The position numbers were made by a program, and so were the translations under genes. A stretch of 64,000 nt of DNA from Streptococcus zalophi (GTDB lineage Bacteria; Bacillota; Bacilli; Lactobacillales; Streptococcaceae): the NCBI RefSeq assembly GCF_016481285.1, contig NZ_JAENBP010000003.1, forward strand, positions 124,001 through 188,000. The letters run 5' to 3'. The first letter of the stretch is position 1; each line of letters opens with the position of its first letter. The notes beneath the pieces are model-generated. The model saw only the letters and a list, made by a program, of their open reading frames with translations. It did no database searches and was not told where the DNA came from. Positions 10,115 to 23,208 of the stretch are shown piece by piece.

Positions 10115-10672
10115 TCATCTCTTCATATCATAGTCATAACTGATATCTTGTCCATTATGGGGAATACCAATTTCCTCAAAATCAACAATAACATTAGCTG
10201 GAGTTAATAAGAACATAGAAGAACTTACTTTTTGAAGATTACCATAAAGAACTTTACTAGCACCATCAATAAAATCTAAACAGCGACGTGCTTGAGCATC
10301 TATCATGTACTGAAAATCAATCAAAATACACTCATTAAGAATCAAAGCATCAACTATTTCTTGAGCATCTTCATATTTTTTAGGATATTTAATCACGATA
10401 GTCGTTTTTGCAGATTCTGCTGCCGTTTGAGCCATTTGCTCTCTATTAATCTTAGCATGTGAAGGCGAAACATTTGTCACAGGACGTAAGTGTGCTCTGT
10501 CTTTAACTTCACTTTCAGACGCTTCAACTCTAGAGTGATGTTCCCGTCTTTGTTGAGGTTGTTCAATACGAGGTTGTCTTACACTCTGTACAACCGTTTC
10601 TTCTTCTACTTCACTGATATCATCTGTATCAAAATAAGAAATAAGTTTGTTAAATTTATCTCTAAGTGCCAT
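10115..10672 (-). CDS. sepF: Cell-division protein SepF
   Basis: A 185-residue protein when started at the ATG at 10672 ([14 protein letters not shown]). A GGAG site precedes that ATG, and the N terminus is the amphipathic membrane-targeting helix typical of SepF. A longer in-frame extension to 10741 overlaps ylmE and looks spurious. After a Gln/Arg-rich linker comes the SepF core domain ([21 protein letters not shown], then [22 protein letters not shown]). SepF bundles FtsZ filaments and tethers them to the membrane. It lies between ylmE and yggT. Confidence 0.95.
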   Translation of the reverse strand: MALRDKFNKLISYFDTDDISEVEEETVVQSVRQPRIEQPQQRREHHSRVEASESEVKDRAHLRPVTNVSPSHAKINREQMAQTAAESAKTTIVIKYPKKYEDAQEIVDALILNECILIDFQYMIDAQARRCLDFIDGASKVLYGNLQKVSSSMFLLTPANVIVDFEEIGIPHNGQDISYDYDMKR

Positions 10673-10685
10673 ATTTTTTCTCCAT

Positions 10686-11357
10686 TTAACTAAAAAATGC
10701 TGTTCCAATTCTAACATATGTTGAGTCATTTTGAATAGCAATTTTGTAATCTCTACTCATTCCCATACTTAAATCGGTAAAAGGCATATTTTTAAGTTCT
10801 TTGTTCTTTAAGGTTAACCTAAGTTCATTGGCTGTTTTAAAAATGTACGTTAGTTGTTCATCGCTAGCATCAATTGGTGCCATTGTCATAATTCCAACAA
10901 TGGTAATATTATCATATTCTATTAAAGTATTAATCACATTGTCAATATCTTCAAGTGAAAAACCATGTTTGCTTTCTTCACCTGAAATATTAACTTGTAA
11001 AAAACATTTTACAGGATGTTCAGCCCTCTTTTGAATTTCTTTTGCCAAATTCAAAGAATCAAGAGCGTGGAAGTAATCAATTTTATTAATGATTTCTTTC
11101 ACCTTTCGACGTTGTAAACTTCCAATAAAATGCCATACAATATCATCACTAGAAAGAGCCTCATATTTGGCTAAAAATTTGTCGACACGATTTTCACCAA
11201 TATGTTTTATTCCTAATGCTATGATTTCTTTTGTTGTGTTTAAATCAACATATTTTGTAACTGCTATAATATTAATGTCCTCAGGAGATCTACCTGCCTC
11301 TCGAGCAACTCTTGAGATTTCCTGAAGAACATTAGTTTTATTTTTTTCTAAATCCAT
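10686..11357 (-). CDS. ylmE: PLP homeostasis protein, YggS/YlmE family
   Basis: A 223-residue single-domain TIM-barrel protein of the YggS/PROSC family. It binds pyridoxal phosphate and buffers its level without a known catalytic reaction. The PLP lysine lies in [11 protein letters not shown] near residue 35, and the family signatures [25 protein letters not shown] and [13 protein letters not shown] are visible. It starts 2 bp after ftsZ, so it should be co-translated with it. Confidence 0.94.
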   Translation of the reverse strand: MDLEKNKTNVLQEISRVAREAGRSPEDINIIAVTKYVDLNTTKEIIALGIKHIGENRVDKFLAKYEALSSDDIVWHFIGSLQRRKVKEIINKIDYFHALDSLNLAKEIQKRAEHPVKCFLQVNISGEESKHGFSLEDIDNVINTLIEYDNITIVGIMTMAPIDASDEQLTYIFKTANELRLTLKNKELKNMPFTDLSMGMSRDYKIAIQNDSTYVRIGTAFFS

Positions 11358-11359
11358 TT

Positions 11360-12667
<1,308 letters not shown>

Positions 12668-12682
12668 TCACTTATTTTATCT

Positions 12683-14026
12683 TTAATCAAACATACTTCC
12701 AAAAATGTTACGTACCTTATCCCCAATATTTTCTTTAGGTTTAGGTTCATCATTTTCATGTGGTCTTTTTGCATCTACTTTACTATTAGAATTCGAGTAG
12801 CTAACCGGCTCACTCATCACAGGAACTCTTCCTGTATCAATAGGTCTGCGACGCAACAACTCTTCACCTGTGACAGCTCTTTGAGCAATAATATCAACAT
12901 CACTCATAGAACCAACATAATCAACTAATGAAATCACATTAGCAAACATTGGATTTCTAATGCCCATTTGATTTGGTACAAATAGTTTAACATTCACACC
13001 AAAAGTTTCCTGAGCCAATTCTACAACACCAGGGATAATCGCACCACCACCAGCAAGAATAATTCCTCCCGGGAATTCGATAGAACGATTGCGTTCTAAG
13101 TCTTGTTTGATATGATCAAAAATACTACGCACACGAGCTGAAATAATTTCTGAAATATAACGTTCAGAAACATCAATTGGTTGTGTTTCACCAACCACCT
13201 CAACTTGAATGGTTTCTGTAGTACTACTTTCACTAACATTGGCATTACCAAAATTATACTTAATAGCTTCGGCAGTATTAATAGATGTCTTGAGAACTTT
13301 TGAAATATCTTTGGTGACATAATCACCACCTTCAGGATAGATATTTGTAAATTGAAGTACTTGGGAGCGCATAGAGGCAACACTTGTTTGTCCTCCCCCC
13401 ATATCAATAACAGTTGCTCCAAATTCTCTTTCACCTTCGTTAAGAACGTACTTAGTCATAGCAAGAGGTGAAATGATAACATTATCAACAGCAATGCCTG
13501 CTTTTTCAACTGTTTTTCTAAGATTATGCAAAATGGTGCTTGGTCCTGTATACAACAAACCACGCATTTCTAAACGAATACCCATCATGCCTCGTGGATC
13601 TCTAATCCCTTTAAAACCATCCACAATGAATTCATCTGGAACTAATGAAATGACTTCACGTTCTGGTGTAATACTTTTTGTTAGTGCTGATTTAACAACA
13701 CTATCAACATCTTCATCTTTAATTTCTTTTGAATCACTAGTTACAGGAATCATCCCTTGAGTAGGTTCAATCTGAAGAAGATTTGCCGGCAAACTAACAT
13801 TAACCTTATCAATCGAAATGCCTGCTTTTTCTTCTGCTTGATCTACTGCGGTTCTTATCGCTTTTGAAGCGGCATCTATATCAATAATAATCCCATCTCG
13901 GACACCTGAACTCTTTACATTACTCACTCCAATAACGTTCATCTCATTATCAACAAATTCAGCAACAAGAACTTTAATCGAGCTTGTTCCTATATCCAAT
14001 CCTGTAAAAAAGCCATTCCTAGCCAT
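12683..14026 (-). CDS. ftsA: Cell-division protein FtsA
   Basis: A 447-residue actin-like ATPase that anchors FtsZ to the membrane. It contains the actin-family phosphate loops FTGLDIGTSSIKV near residue 7 and VIDMGGGQTSVA near 206, and the adenosine segment IILAGGGAIIPG near 327. The C-terminal amphipathic targeting helix reads IGDKVRNIFGSMFD. It is the first gene of the leftward division operon seen here. The 170-bp gap upstream holds the mtnN terminator and the probable promoter. Confidence 0.97.
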   Translation of the reverse strand: MARNGFFTGLDIGTSSIKVLVAEFVDNEMNVIGVSNVKSSGVRDGIIIDIDAASKAIRTAVDQAEEKAGISIDKVNVSLPANLLQIEPTQGMIPVTSDSKEIKDEDVDSVVKSALTKSITPEREVISLVPDEFIVDGFKGIRDPRGMMGIRLEMRGLLYTGPSTILHNLRKTVEKAGIAVDNVIISPLAMTKYVLNEGEREFGATVIDMGGGQTSVASMRSQVLQFTNIYPEGGDYVTKDISKVLKTSINTAEAIKYNFGNANVSESSTTETIQVEVVGETQPIDVSERYISEIISARVRSIFDHIKQDLERNRSIEFPGGIILAGGGAIIPGVVELAQETFGVNVKLFVPNQMGIRNPMFANVISLVDYVGSMSDVDIIAQRAVTGEELLRRRPIDTGRVPVMSEPVSYSNSNSKVDAKRPHENDEPKPKENIGDKVRNIFGSMFD

Positions 14027-14099
14027 TCACTCGACCTCACTATCTCTCTTATCTATAGTACTGATTAAAAACAGTATTATTCCAAAATATTATAACATA

Positions 14100-14132
14100 A
14101 AAAAACGTAAAATGTTAGTATTTTACGTTTTT
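14100..14132 (-). terminator. Terminator of the glmU-nudF-macP-mtnN operon
   Basis: ACGTAAAAT / ATTTTACGT stem flanked by A5 and T5 tracts, about 70 bp after the mtnN stop and upstream of ftsA. Confidence 0.8.
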
Positions 14133-14199
14133 GATAATAAAAAATTTATTTAATCGTCATTCTTTAGAAACATTGTAGTTTTTTTAAAATCTACTTAGT

Positions 14200-14910
14200 T
14201 TAAATACCATTATTTTCAGATGTTAATTGTGTTAAAAAAGTGACAAGTATTTCTGCTGAGGTTCGACCTGCTTTTTTGATAAATTCTGCAAAAGTAATAT
14301 TGGCATCGTGTGAGGCGGTATCACTAATAGCACGAACAACAATAAATGAACACTTGGCATTAAAGGCTGCTTGAGCTACAGAAGCACCTTCCATTTCCAC
14401 TGCCAAAACTTCTGGAAAATGTTCAATGATGTTATCAATTTTTTCTTGCCCAGCAATAAAACTATCTCCTGTTGCAATCAGACCGATTTTTGAAGAAACA
14501 GCTTCATCTTGTAAAACCTTCTTGAAAGCCTTAACCAACCACGGACTTGATTGATAATAGAGTGGTTGGGCTGCCATTTGACCATATTGATAGCCAAAAG
14601 CCGTCACATCGACATCATGATAAACCAATCGATCTGATACCACAACATCTCCTATTTTTAGGTCTTTAGCAACTGCACCAGCTGATCCTGTATTAATAAT
14701 CACTGACACTCCAAAGTGGTCTGCTAAAATAGCAACACTCATAGCACTCATGACCTTACCAATACCACTTTGAACTAGAATCACTTCATGTTGGCCAATT
14801 TTCCCAGAAAAATAAGGTTGATTTAAAACAAGGGTTTCTTTTTTTTCTGTAAGATTATTCACTAAACAGTGTATTTCTTCTGCCATTGCAGCAATAATTC
14901 CAATTTTCAT
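14200..14910 (-). CDS. mtnN: 5'-methylthioadenosine / S-adenosylhomocysteine nucleosidase
   Basis: A 236-residue MTAN (Pfs) enzyme that cleaves adenine from MTA and SAH, feeding methionine salvage and the LuxS/AI-2 route. Visible motifs are MKIGIIAAMAEEI at the start, the phosphate/ribose loop IINTGSAGAV near 76, and VEMEGASVAQAA near 174 with the ribose-binding Glu. The catalytic Asp lies in RAISDTASHDANI near 197. It is the last gene of glmU-nudF-macP-mtnN, starting 8 bp after macP. Confidence 0.96.
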   Translation of the reverse strand: MKIGIIAAMAEEIHCLVNNLTEKKETLVLNQPYFSGKIGQHEVILVQSGIGKVMSAMSVAILADHFGVSVIINTGSAGAVAKDLKIGDVVVSDRLVYHDVDVTAFGYQYGQMAAQPLYYQSSPWLVKAFKKVLQDEAVSSKIGLIATGDSFIAGQEKIDNIIEHFPEVLAVEMEGASVAQAAFNAKCSFIVVRAISDTASHDANITFAEFIKKAGRTSAEILVTFLTQLTSENNGI

Positions 14911-14918
14911 TTTTTCTC

Positions 14919-15206
14919 CTAAATCTTAAAAATGGCATACATTAAAACAGCTAATAATAAAATAATAATGATCAAAATTAGATTTAATTTCTTACTAAAC
15001 GCATGACGCTTAGCATTTTCTATCCGACGACTTTTAATCATTTGTTCTTGTTCTTTAGAAGAATCTTCTTGCGAAAAATAATCAGAATAATTATCAGAAA
15101 TCACTGGAATAATTTTGGTGTCCTCGTCTTCTATCAACTGACTATCCAATGGTTTTTTGGCGTTGGCGCGTCTAATGATGTCATCAGTTAATAAAGGTTT
15201 TCCCAT
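14919..15206 (-). CDS. macP: MacP, membrane cofactor of penicillin-binding protein 2a
   Basis: A 95-residue protein beginning MGKPLLTDDIIRRANA. It has an acidic/basic cytoplasmic region and a single C-terminal membrane helix near residues 74-93 (LILIIIILLLAVLMYAIF). The N-terminal signature and the nudF-macP-mtnN gene order match MacP of S. pneumoniae, which activates PBP2a and is a StkP substrate. Its start overlaps the nudF stop by one base, implying coupled translation. Assignment rests on gene order and N-terminal pattern. Confidence 0.82.
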   Translation of the reverse strand: MGKPLLTDDIIRRANAKKPLDSQLIEDEDTKIIPVISDNYSDYFSQEDSSKEQEQMIKSRRIENAKRHAFSKKLNLILIIIILLLAVLMYAIFKI

Positions 15207-15760
15207 CAGAGTATCCTTTCTTGATTTAGAGTTAGGTATTGAACGGCAATAATCGTTTTGGCATCCGTAATTTGACCGGTATTAATCATTTCTTGACAAT
15301 CTTTTAAACTTAATTCAAGAATTTCAATCGTTTCGTCATCATCTTTTGGTTTTGGATTTGGTACTTTTTTAAGATTGGTACCTAAATAAAGTTTTATCTT
15401 TTCGTTGCAAAATCCGATAGCTGTATAAAATTCGTGAATAAGCGAAAGATCACCAACATAACCCGTTTCTTCTTCTAATTCACGAAGAGCAGCTTCTTTT
15501 TCAGAACCATCTTCACCAACTTCTAATTTCCCAGCAGGAACTTCATAACTAATCATTTCAATAGCTTTACGGTATTGCTTAACAATAACTAATTTATTTT
15601 CAGGTGTTATTGCTAGAATGGCAACAGCACCTTTATGAAAAATGAGCTCACGTGTTGATGTTCCTAGACCATTTGGTAATTCAACCTTATCGACAGCAAC
15701 GTCAAAGATATGTCCTTTGAAAATGGTTTCTCTCTCAATTGTTTTTTCAATAAATTCCAT
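15206..15760 (-). CDS. nudF: ADP-ribose pyrophosphatase (Nudix)
   Basis: A 184-residue Nudix hydrolase of the ADP-ribose/ADP-sugar group. The Nudix box is canonical near residues 76-98 (GKLEVGEDGSEKEAALRELE then EETGY). An N-terminal dimerisation part has EKTIERETIFKGHIFDV, typical of NudF/YqkG. It hydrolyses ADP-ribose to AMP and ribose 5-phosphate. It lies 8 bp after glmU, an arrangement conserved in streptococci. Confidence 0.92.
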   Translation of the reverse strand: MEFIEKTIERETIFKGHIFDVAVDKVELPNGLGTSTRELIFHKGAVAILAITPENKLVIVKQYRKAIEMISYEVPAGKLEVGEDGSEKEAALRELEEETGYVGDLSLIHEFYTAIGFCNEKIKLYLGTNLKKVPNPKPKDDDETIEILELSLKDCQEMINTGQITDAKTIIAVQYLTLNQERIL

Positions 15761-15768
15761 AAAAACAC

Positions 15769-17157
<1,389 letters not shown>

Positions 17158-17207
17158 TCACAATACTTTTTAAAATCACTCCATTATAGCATATTTAACA
17201 AGAGTTG

Positions 17208-18173
17208 TTAAACAGTTGTTGCTAATGCTTGTTCAAGCACTTCCATCACTTGTCGACTATGTTTAAGTCTTTGTTTTGCTTCTTTCAAATCTTTTAATCT
17301 AATGATTTCTTCAAATGCAACAAATTCAGACCATAGACGAGGCTGGTTAGAATTTTTATTAATAAGGCTTGTCTTTTCTCCATTAAGCGTTAGAGCAACT
17401 GATGGAATGATGCTTGTGGCACCGTTAATTTCAAGATAGCCTTTATTCCCTTGAATGGTTGTTTTGATGTCAGCGCTTGAGTCTTTAGAACCGATACAAG
17501 AGACTTTAAATGTTTGATAATCTAAAAGTAAGATACCTGATGTATCAATACCTTTTTCCATATTTGCCAGATAATGAACTGATTTGGGTAAGCCAAATAA
17601 ACCAACGACAAAATGAATATTATAGACATTTAAATCACGAAGAGCTCCCCCACCTTTTTCAGGGTCAAAAACAGGAGCTATCTCGCCCTTTTTAAAAGCA
17701 TCGTAGCGGGAAGAATATTGAGAAAAATTACAGGTAATAATTTTAACATCCCCTACTTTTGGCAATAATTCTTTGATATAAGTATAATTTTCCAAATATT
17801 GATTAGTAATAGCTTCTAATAAAATGAGTTGTCTTTCATTTGCTAATTGAGAAAGATCTTCTAATTCTTGAGCAGTCATTGTAAAAGGTTTCTCACAAAT
17901 GACATGCTTATTTGCCATTAAGGCTTTTCTTGCAAAATCAAAGTGAAGATGGTTGGGCACAGCAATATAAACAGTGTCTATCGTATCACTATCTAAAACT
18001 TCTTGATATTGACTTGTAAATGTTTTGATACCATATTCTTGTGATAATGCTTCTGCTAGTTTGATACTACGAGAAGTAGAGACTATCATCTCTAAATCAA
18101 TGCCGTCAATTGTTTTTAAAACAGGTAGAACTTCTTTGACAATCATGCCTGTTCCAATAATTGCTAATTTCAT
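17208..18173 (-). CDS. Gfo/Idh/MocA family NAD(P)-dependent oxidoreductase
   Basis: A 321-residue oxidoreductase with an N-terminal Rossmann fold (LAIIGTGMIVKEVLP) and the family EKP motif (HVICEKPFTM near residue 97). A C-terminal alpha/beta domain contains GGGALRDLNVYNI with the usual D-x-x-x-Y-N/H-type region. Members oxidise or reduce sugars, inositols or related polyols; the substrate is not readable. It starts 12 bp after the SDR gene and is probably co-transcribed with it and the DUF2829 gene. Confidence 0.88.
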   Translation of the reverse strand: MKLAIIGTGMIVKEVLPVLKTIDGIDLEMIVSTSRSIKLAEALSQEYGIKTFTSQYQEVLDSDTIDTVYIAVPNHLHFDFARKALMANKHVICEKPFTMTAQELEDLSQLANERQLILLEAITNQYLENYTYIKELLPKVGDVKIITCNFSQYSSRYDAFKKGEIAPVFDPEKGGGALRDLNVYNIHFVVGLFGLPKSVHYLANMEKGIDTSGILLLDYQTFKVSCIGSKDSSADIKTTIQGNKGYLEINGATSIIPSVALTLNGEKTSLINKNSNQPRLWSEFVAFEEIIRLKDLKEAKQRLKHSRQVMEVLEQALATTV

Positions 18174-18185
18174 TGTAAACTCCTT

Positions 18186-18884
18186 TCATTTCAGACTCCA
18201 ACCACCATCAATAGTAATAATGTCTCCTTGCATGGCAGAAGCTTTTCCTGAGGCCAAAAACAAACTCAATTCCGCCACTTCTTCCGGTAAAATCCAACGT
18301 TTGATTGGTGTTTCATTGGCTACCCATTCTGATAATCCACCTGGTTCAAAATCTGCCTTAGTCATAGATGTTTTAACGGCTCCAGGAGCAATACCAAAAA
18401 CGGAGATGTTTTCTTTAGCGTAATCAAGAGCTAGTTGTTTTGTGAAACCTGCTAAAGCGTGTTTTGAAGACGTATAAGCAATCCCACCACCCCCTGCTAA
18501 AAAAGAGGCGATTGAGCACATGGTAATGATGCAACCAGCTTGTTTTTCCACCATTTTTTTCAAGTAAAAAGATGTGATATTTACCACAGCAAAAAAATTA
18601 GTCGCAAAGACATCAGTTATTTCTTGCCTATTTGTTTCTAATAAAGGTTTGTAATCATCTAAAACACCAGCTGTCAAGCACAAAATGTCAACCTCTTTCA
18701 CTTTTGTAAATAAAGCCGTTAAGTCCCTACTGATATCTAATTGCAAGAAATCAAAGCTACCTTCTAGTATTGGTGCAGGATTCTTATCAACACCATAAAC
18801 ATGATAACCTTCTTTAAGAAATAAACGTGCTTGCTCATAGCCAATGCCACTTGAAACACCGGTTATTAAAACGGTTTTAGTCAT
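18186..18884 (-). CDS. Short-chain dehydrogenase/reductase (3-oxoacyl-ACP reductase-like)
   Basis: A 232-residue classical SDR. The cofactor loop TGVSSGIGYEQA lies near residue 8, and the catalytic Ser-Tyr-Lys set shows as CSIASFLAGGGGIAYTSSKHAL near residue 140 (Y-x-x-x-K). The tail SAMQGDIITIDGGW is typical of FabG-like enzymes. The start is placed at the ATG at 18884; a TTG codon nine bases upstream is in frame but less likely. It overlaps the DUF2829 stop by 8 bases. Streptococcal fabG proper lies in the fab cluster, so this is a different SDR of unknown substrate. Confidence 0.88.
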   Translation of the reverse strand: MTKTVLITGVSSGIGYEQARLFLKEGYHVYGVDKNPAPILEGSFDFLQLDISRDLTALFTKVKEVDILCLTAGVLDDYKPLLETNRQEITDVFATNFFAVVNITSFYLKKMVEKQAGCIITMCSIASFLAGGGGIAYTSSKHALAGFTKQLALDYAKENISVFGIAPGAVKTSMTKADFEPGGLSEWVANETPIKRWILPEEVAELSLFLASGKASAMQGDIITIDGGWSLK

Positions 18885-19113
18885 TGACTTCAATCCAATC
18901 TGTTGCTAAAACATCACACGGTGTTGGACTCCACATCGAAAATCCTTCACCTTCTCCTGAAACATTAATTAAAAAGTAAGGTGTAACCTCTAAAGATTTT
19001 CCAGCTTGTTCAATACTATCAAATAATTGAACATAATTTTCAGCACCACCCCAACCTGTTCTAACATACTTTTTCTTTTCTTTTAAGCCTGGTAAAATTT
19101 CTTCAAATGTCAT
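18877..19113 (-). CDS. DUF2829 domain protein (Tad2-like fold family)
   Basis: A 78-residue protein with the DUF2829 signature: an N-terminal F-E-x-x-x-x-G-L-K-x-x-K segment, RTGWGG near residue 18, PYFLINVSG near 45, and the C-terminal W-x-P-x-x-x-D-V-L-A-x-D-W motif. Phage proteins of this family (Tad2) are known to sequester cyclic ADP-ribose-type signals of Thoeris defence. Chromosomal copies like this are common in lactic acid bacteria and have no assigned role. No phage genes surround it; it overlaps an SDR gene and has its own AGGAGG-like ribosome site, so it looks like a core operon member. Confidence 0.8.
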   Translation of the reverse strand: MTFEEILPGLKEKKKYVRTGWGGAENYVQLFDSIEQAGKSLEVTPYFLINVSGEGEGFSMWSPTPCDVLATDWIEVND

Positions 19114-19191
19114 GATGTCCTCCTTTATTCTATTGTCATTATATCATAAAAAGATAGCTTTTCTTTGCTTGAATCCGTTATTCAGATATCA

Positions 19192-19221
19192 AAAAAGAGA
19201 ACATTGTGATGTTCTCTTTTG
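19192..19221 (-). terminator. metG terminator
   Basis: AAAAGAGAACAT / ATGTTCTCTTTT stem with a TGTG-type loop, just after the metG stop. Confidence 0.88.
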
Positions 19222-19227
19222 ACATGA

Positions 19228-21258
<2,031 letters not shown>

Positions 21259-21396
21259 TTATTATATCATAAAAGAATGGATACGATAAGGTATTTGATA
21301 AGTTTTATCATCATCTTATCAAGCTTTTCAATTAGTCGCAGAAATGGAATTGTTTTGATATAATAAAAATACTAATCAATGAAAAGGAAAAAAATG

Positions 21397-22224
21397 ATGA
21401 AATTAATCTCTTGGAATATTGACTCTTTAAATGCTGCCTTAACAAGCGACTCTAGCCGTGCTGTTTTGTCACGTCAAGTCATTGATACCTTAGTTGCTGA
21501 AGACGCTGATATTATTGCTATTCAGGAAACTAAACTATCGGCTAAAGGACCAACCAAAAAACATCTAGAACAATTAGATTTTTACTTCCCAAACTATACC
21601 AATACTTGGCGTTCTTCTGTAGAACCAGCTAGAAAAGGGTACGCGGGAACCATGTTCTTGTATAAATCAGAACTAACACCAAATATTACTTTCCCAGAAA
21701 TCGGTGCGCCATCAACGATGGACAGTGAAGGACGTATTATAACTTTGGAATTTGAAGACTTCTTTGTCACTCAAGTTTACACACCTAATGCAGGAGATGG
21801 TTTAAAACGATTATCTGACAGGCAAGAATGGGATAGACATTACGCTGATTATTTAGTATCACTCGATCAACAAAAACCTGTTCTAGCAACAGGTGATTAT
21901 AATGTTGCTCATAAAGAAATTGATTTGGCTAATCCTAGCAGTAATCACCAATCACCTGGCTTTACTGATGAAGAAAGAGAAGGCTTTACTAATCTTTTAG
22001 CCAAAGGCTTTGTAGACACTTTTAGACATCTTCACGGTGATATTCCTGATGTTTATACCTGGTGGGCACAACGCAGTAAAACCAGTAAAATCAATAATAC
22101 TGGCTGGAGAATTGACTATTGGTTAACTAGCCAAAGACTGGTAGATAGAATTAAGAAATCAGAAATGGTTGACTCAGGCAGCCGTCAAGACCATACACCT
22201 ATTGTCTTGGAAATCGATTTATAA
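21397..22224 (+). CDS. exoA: Exodeoxyribonuclease III / AP endonuclease ExoA
   Basis: A 275-residue EEP-fold nuclease for base-excision repair. The start MKLISWNIDSLNA, AIQETKLSAKG with the metal-binding Glu near residue 47, GDYNVAH near 160, and the C-terminal RQDHTPIV with the catalytic Asp-His are all present. The open frame begins at 21379, but an AAAGGA site lies inside that extension and S. pneumoniae ExoA is 275 aa. The start at 21397 (or the adjacent ATG at 21394) is therefore preferred. It is monocistronic. Confidence 0.94.
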   Translation: MKLISWNIDSLNAALTSDSSRAVLSRQVIDTLVAEDADIIAIQETKLSAKGPTKKHLEQLDFYFPNYTNTWRSSVEPARKGYAGTMFLYKSELTPNITFPEIGAPSTMDSEGRIITLEFEDFFVTQVYTPNAGDGLKRLSDRQEWDRHYADYLVSLDQQKPVLATGDYNVAHKEIDLANPSSNHQSPGFTDEEREGFTNLLAKGFVDTFRHLHGDIPDVYTWWAQRSKTSKINNTGWRIDYWLTSQRLVDRIKKSEMVDSGSRQDHTPIVLEIDL

Positions 22225-22225
22225 T

Positions 22226-22256
22226 AAAAAACAGGGAGAGAAATCCCTGTTTTTTT
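22226..22256. terminator. Bidirectional terminator between exoA and the ArsC-like gene
   Basis: AAACAGGGA / TCCCTGTTT stem flanked by A5 and T7. It serves the converging genes on both strands. Confidence 0.9.
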
Positions 22257-22261
22257 ATTCT

Positions 22262-22615
22262 CTAAATGCCTAGATCTTTATAGTTGGTACGATAACCCAC
22301 TTGTAACAACTGATCATCCTTTATTAACAAAGGACGCTTAATTAACATGCCATCACTTGATAACAAGTCCGCCGCCTCATCAATTGTCAACTGTTGGAGT
22401 TTGTCTTTTAATCCTAAAGCACGATAACTCATACCACTGGTATTGAAAAAAGATTTCAAAGGTAGTCCACTATTTGTCATTAATTGCTTCAACATTTCAG
22501 CACTCGGAGGCGTTTCTTTAAGATTAATATCATTAAAGTCAACACCCAGTGCTGTTAATTCTGCTTTTGCTTTACGACAAGTACTGCATTTAGGATACTC
22601 ATAAAAGGTTAACAT
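22262..22615 (-). CDS. ArsC/Spx-family thioredoxin-fold reductase-like protein
   Basis: A 117-residue protein starting MLTFYEYPKCSTCRKAKAEL. The CSTC pair at residues 10-13 is the redox CXXC of the ArsC/Spx family. The C-terminal half has IDEAADLLSSDGMLIKRPLLI, the region that contacts substrate in ArsC-like enzymes. Start at 22615 follows an AGGAG site; a longer frame upstream is unlikely. It is closer to YffB/YusI-type proteins than to Spx, because the C-terminal half is the reductase type. Its function is undefined. About 100 bp separate it from ogt. Confidence 0.85.
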   Translation of the reverse strand: MLTFYEYPKCSTCRKAKAELTALGVDFNDINLKETPPSAEMLKQLMTNSGLPLKSFFNTSGMSYRALGLKDKLQQLTIDEAADLLSSDGMLIKRPLLIKDDQLLQVGYRTNYKDLGI

Positions 22616-22713
22616 GGTTATCTCCTTTTCGATTGTTTTTACGATGTACAAAATTCATTTGGTGATTAAATTTTGACATTTAAGAAAATTAGTTCGTAAT
22701 CATTCTCATTATT

Positions 22714-23202
22714 TTAAGGGGTAAATGTTATTTTTTCATGTTCTAACAACCAACGTTTCTTATCTAAGCCACCAGCATAGCCAGAAAGTTTACCAGCACT
22801 TGATAACACTCGGTGACAAGGAATGATAATAGAAAAAGGATTTCTACCAATAGCCGTTCCTACTGCTTGTGGTGACTGACAACCTAGTTGTTTTGCTAAT
22901 TCACCATAGGTTCTTGATTGTCCATATGGTATTCTTCTAAGCGCATTCCAAACCTTCTTTTGAAAAGAACTTCCCTTAATGATAAGAGGGAGATTATTTG
23001 TTGAGGGATTTCTACCTGAAAAATAATCGTTCAACCAGTCAATCACTAAATCAATTGCTTCAGTTAATCCTTCAATCGGTTTTTCAGAAATACCTTGTTC
23101 AAAATAGGTTTGCTCAAAAAACCAAATACCTATCACACCTTCTTTATTAGCAATGATAGACATATCTCCCAAAGGAGAATGATAGATGTGTTTGACAAGC
23201 AT
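22714..23202 (-). CDS. ogt: Methylated-DNA-[protein]-cysteine S-methyltransferase
   Basis: A 162-residue suicide enzyme that removes alkyl groups from O6-alkylguanine. The active-site motif PCHRV is present near residue 132 (IIPCHRVLSSAGKLSGYAGG), with the helix-turn-helix just upstream (YGQSRTYGELAKQLG). ATG at 23202 is chosen, with AAGAG upstream; a GTG six bases earlier is an alternative. It starts just after serA, and its ribosome site overlaps the serA end. Confidence 0.93.
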   Translation of the reverse strand: MLVKHIYHSPLGDMSIIANKEGVIGIWFFEQTYFEQGISEKPIEGLTEAIDLVIDWLNDYFSGRNPSTNNLPLIIKGSSFQKKVWNALRRIPYGQSRTYGELAKQLGCQSPQAVGTAIGRNPFSIIIPCHRVLSSAGKLSGYAGGLDKKRWLLEHEKITFTP

Positions 23203-23208
23203 AATCAC

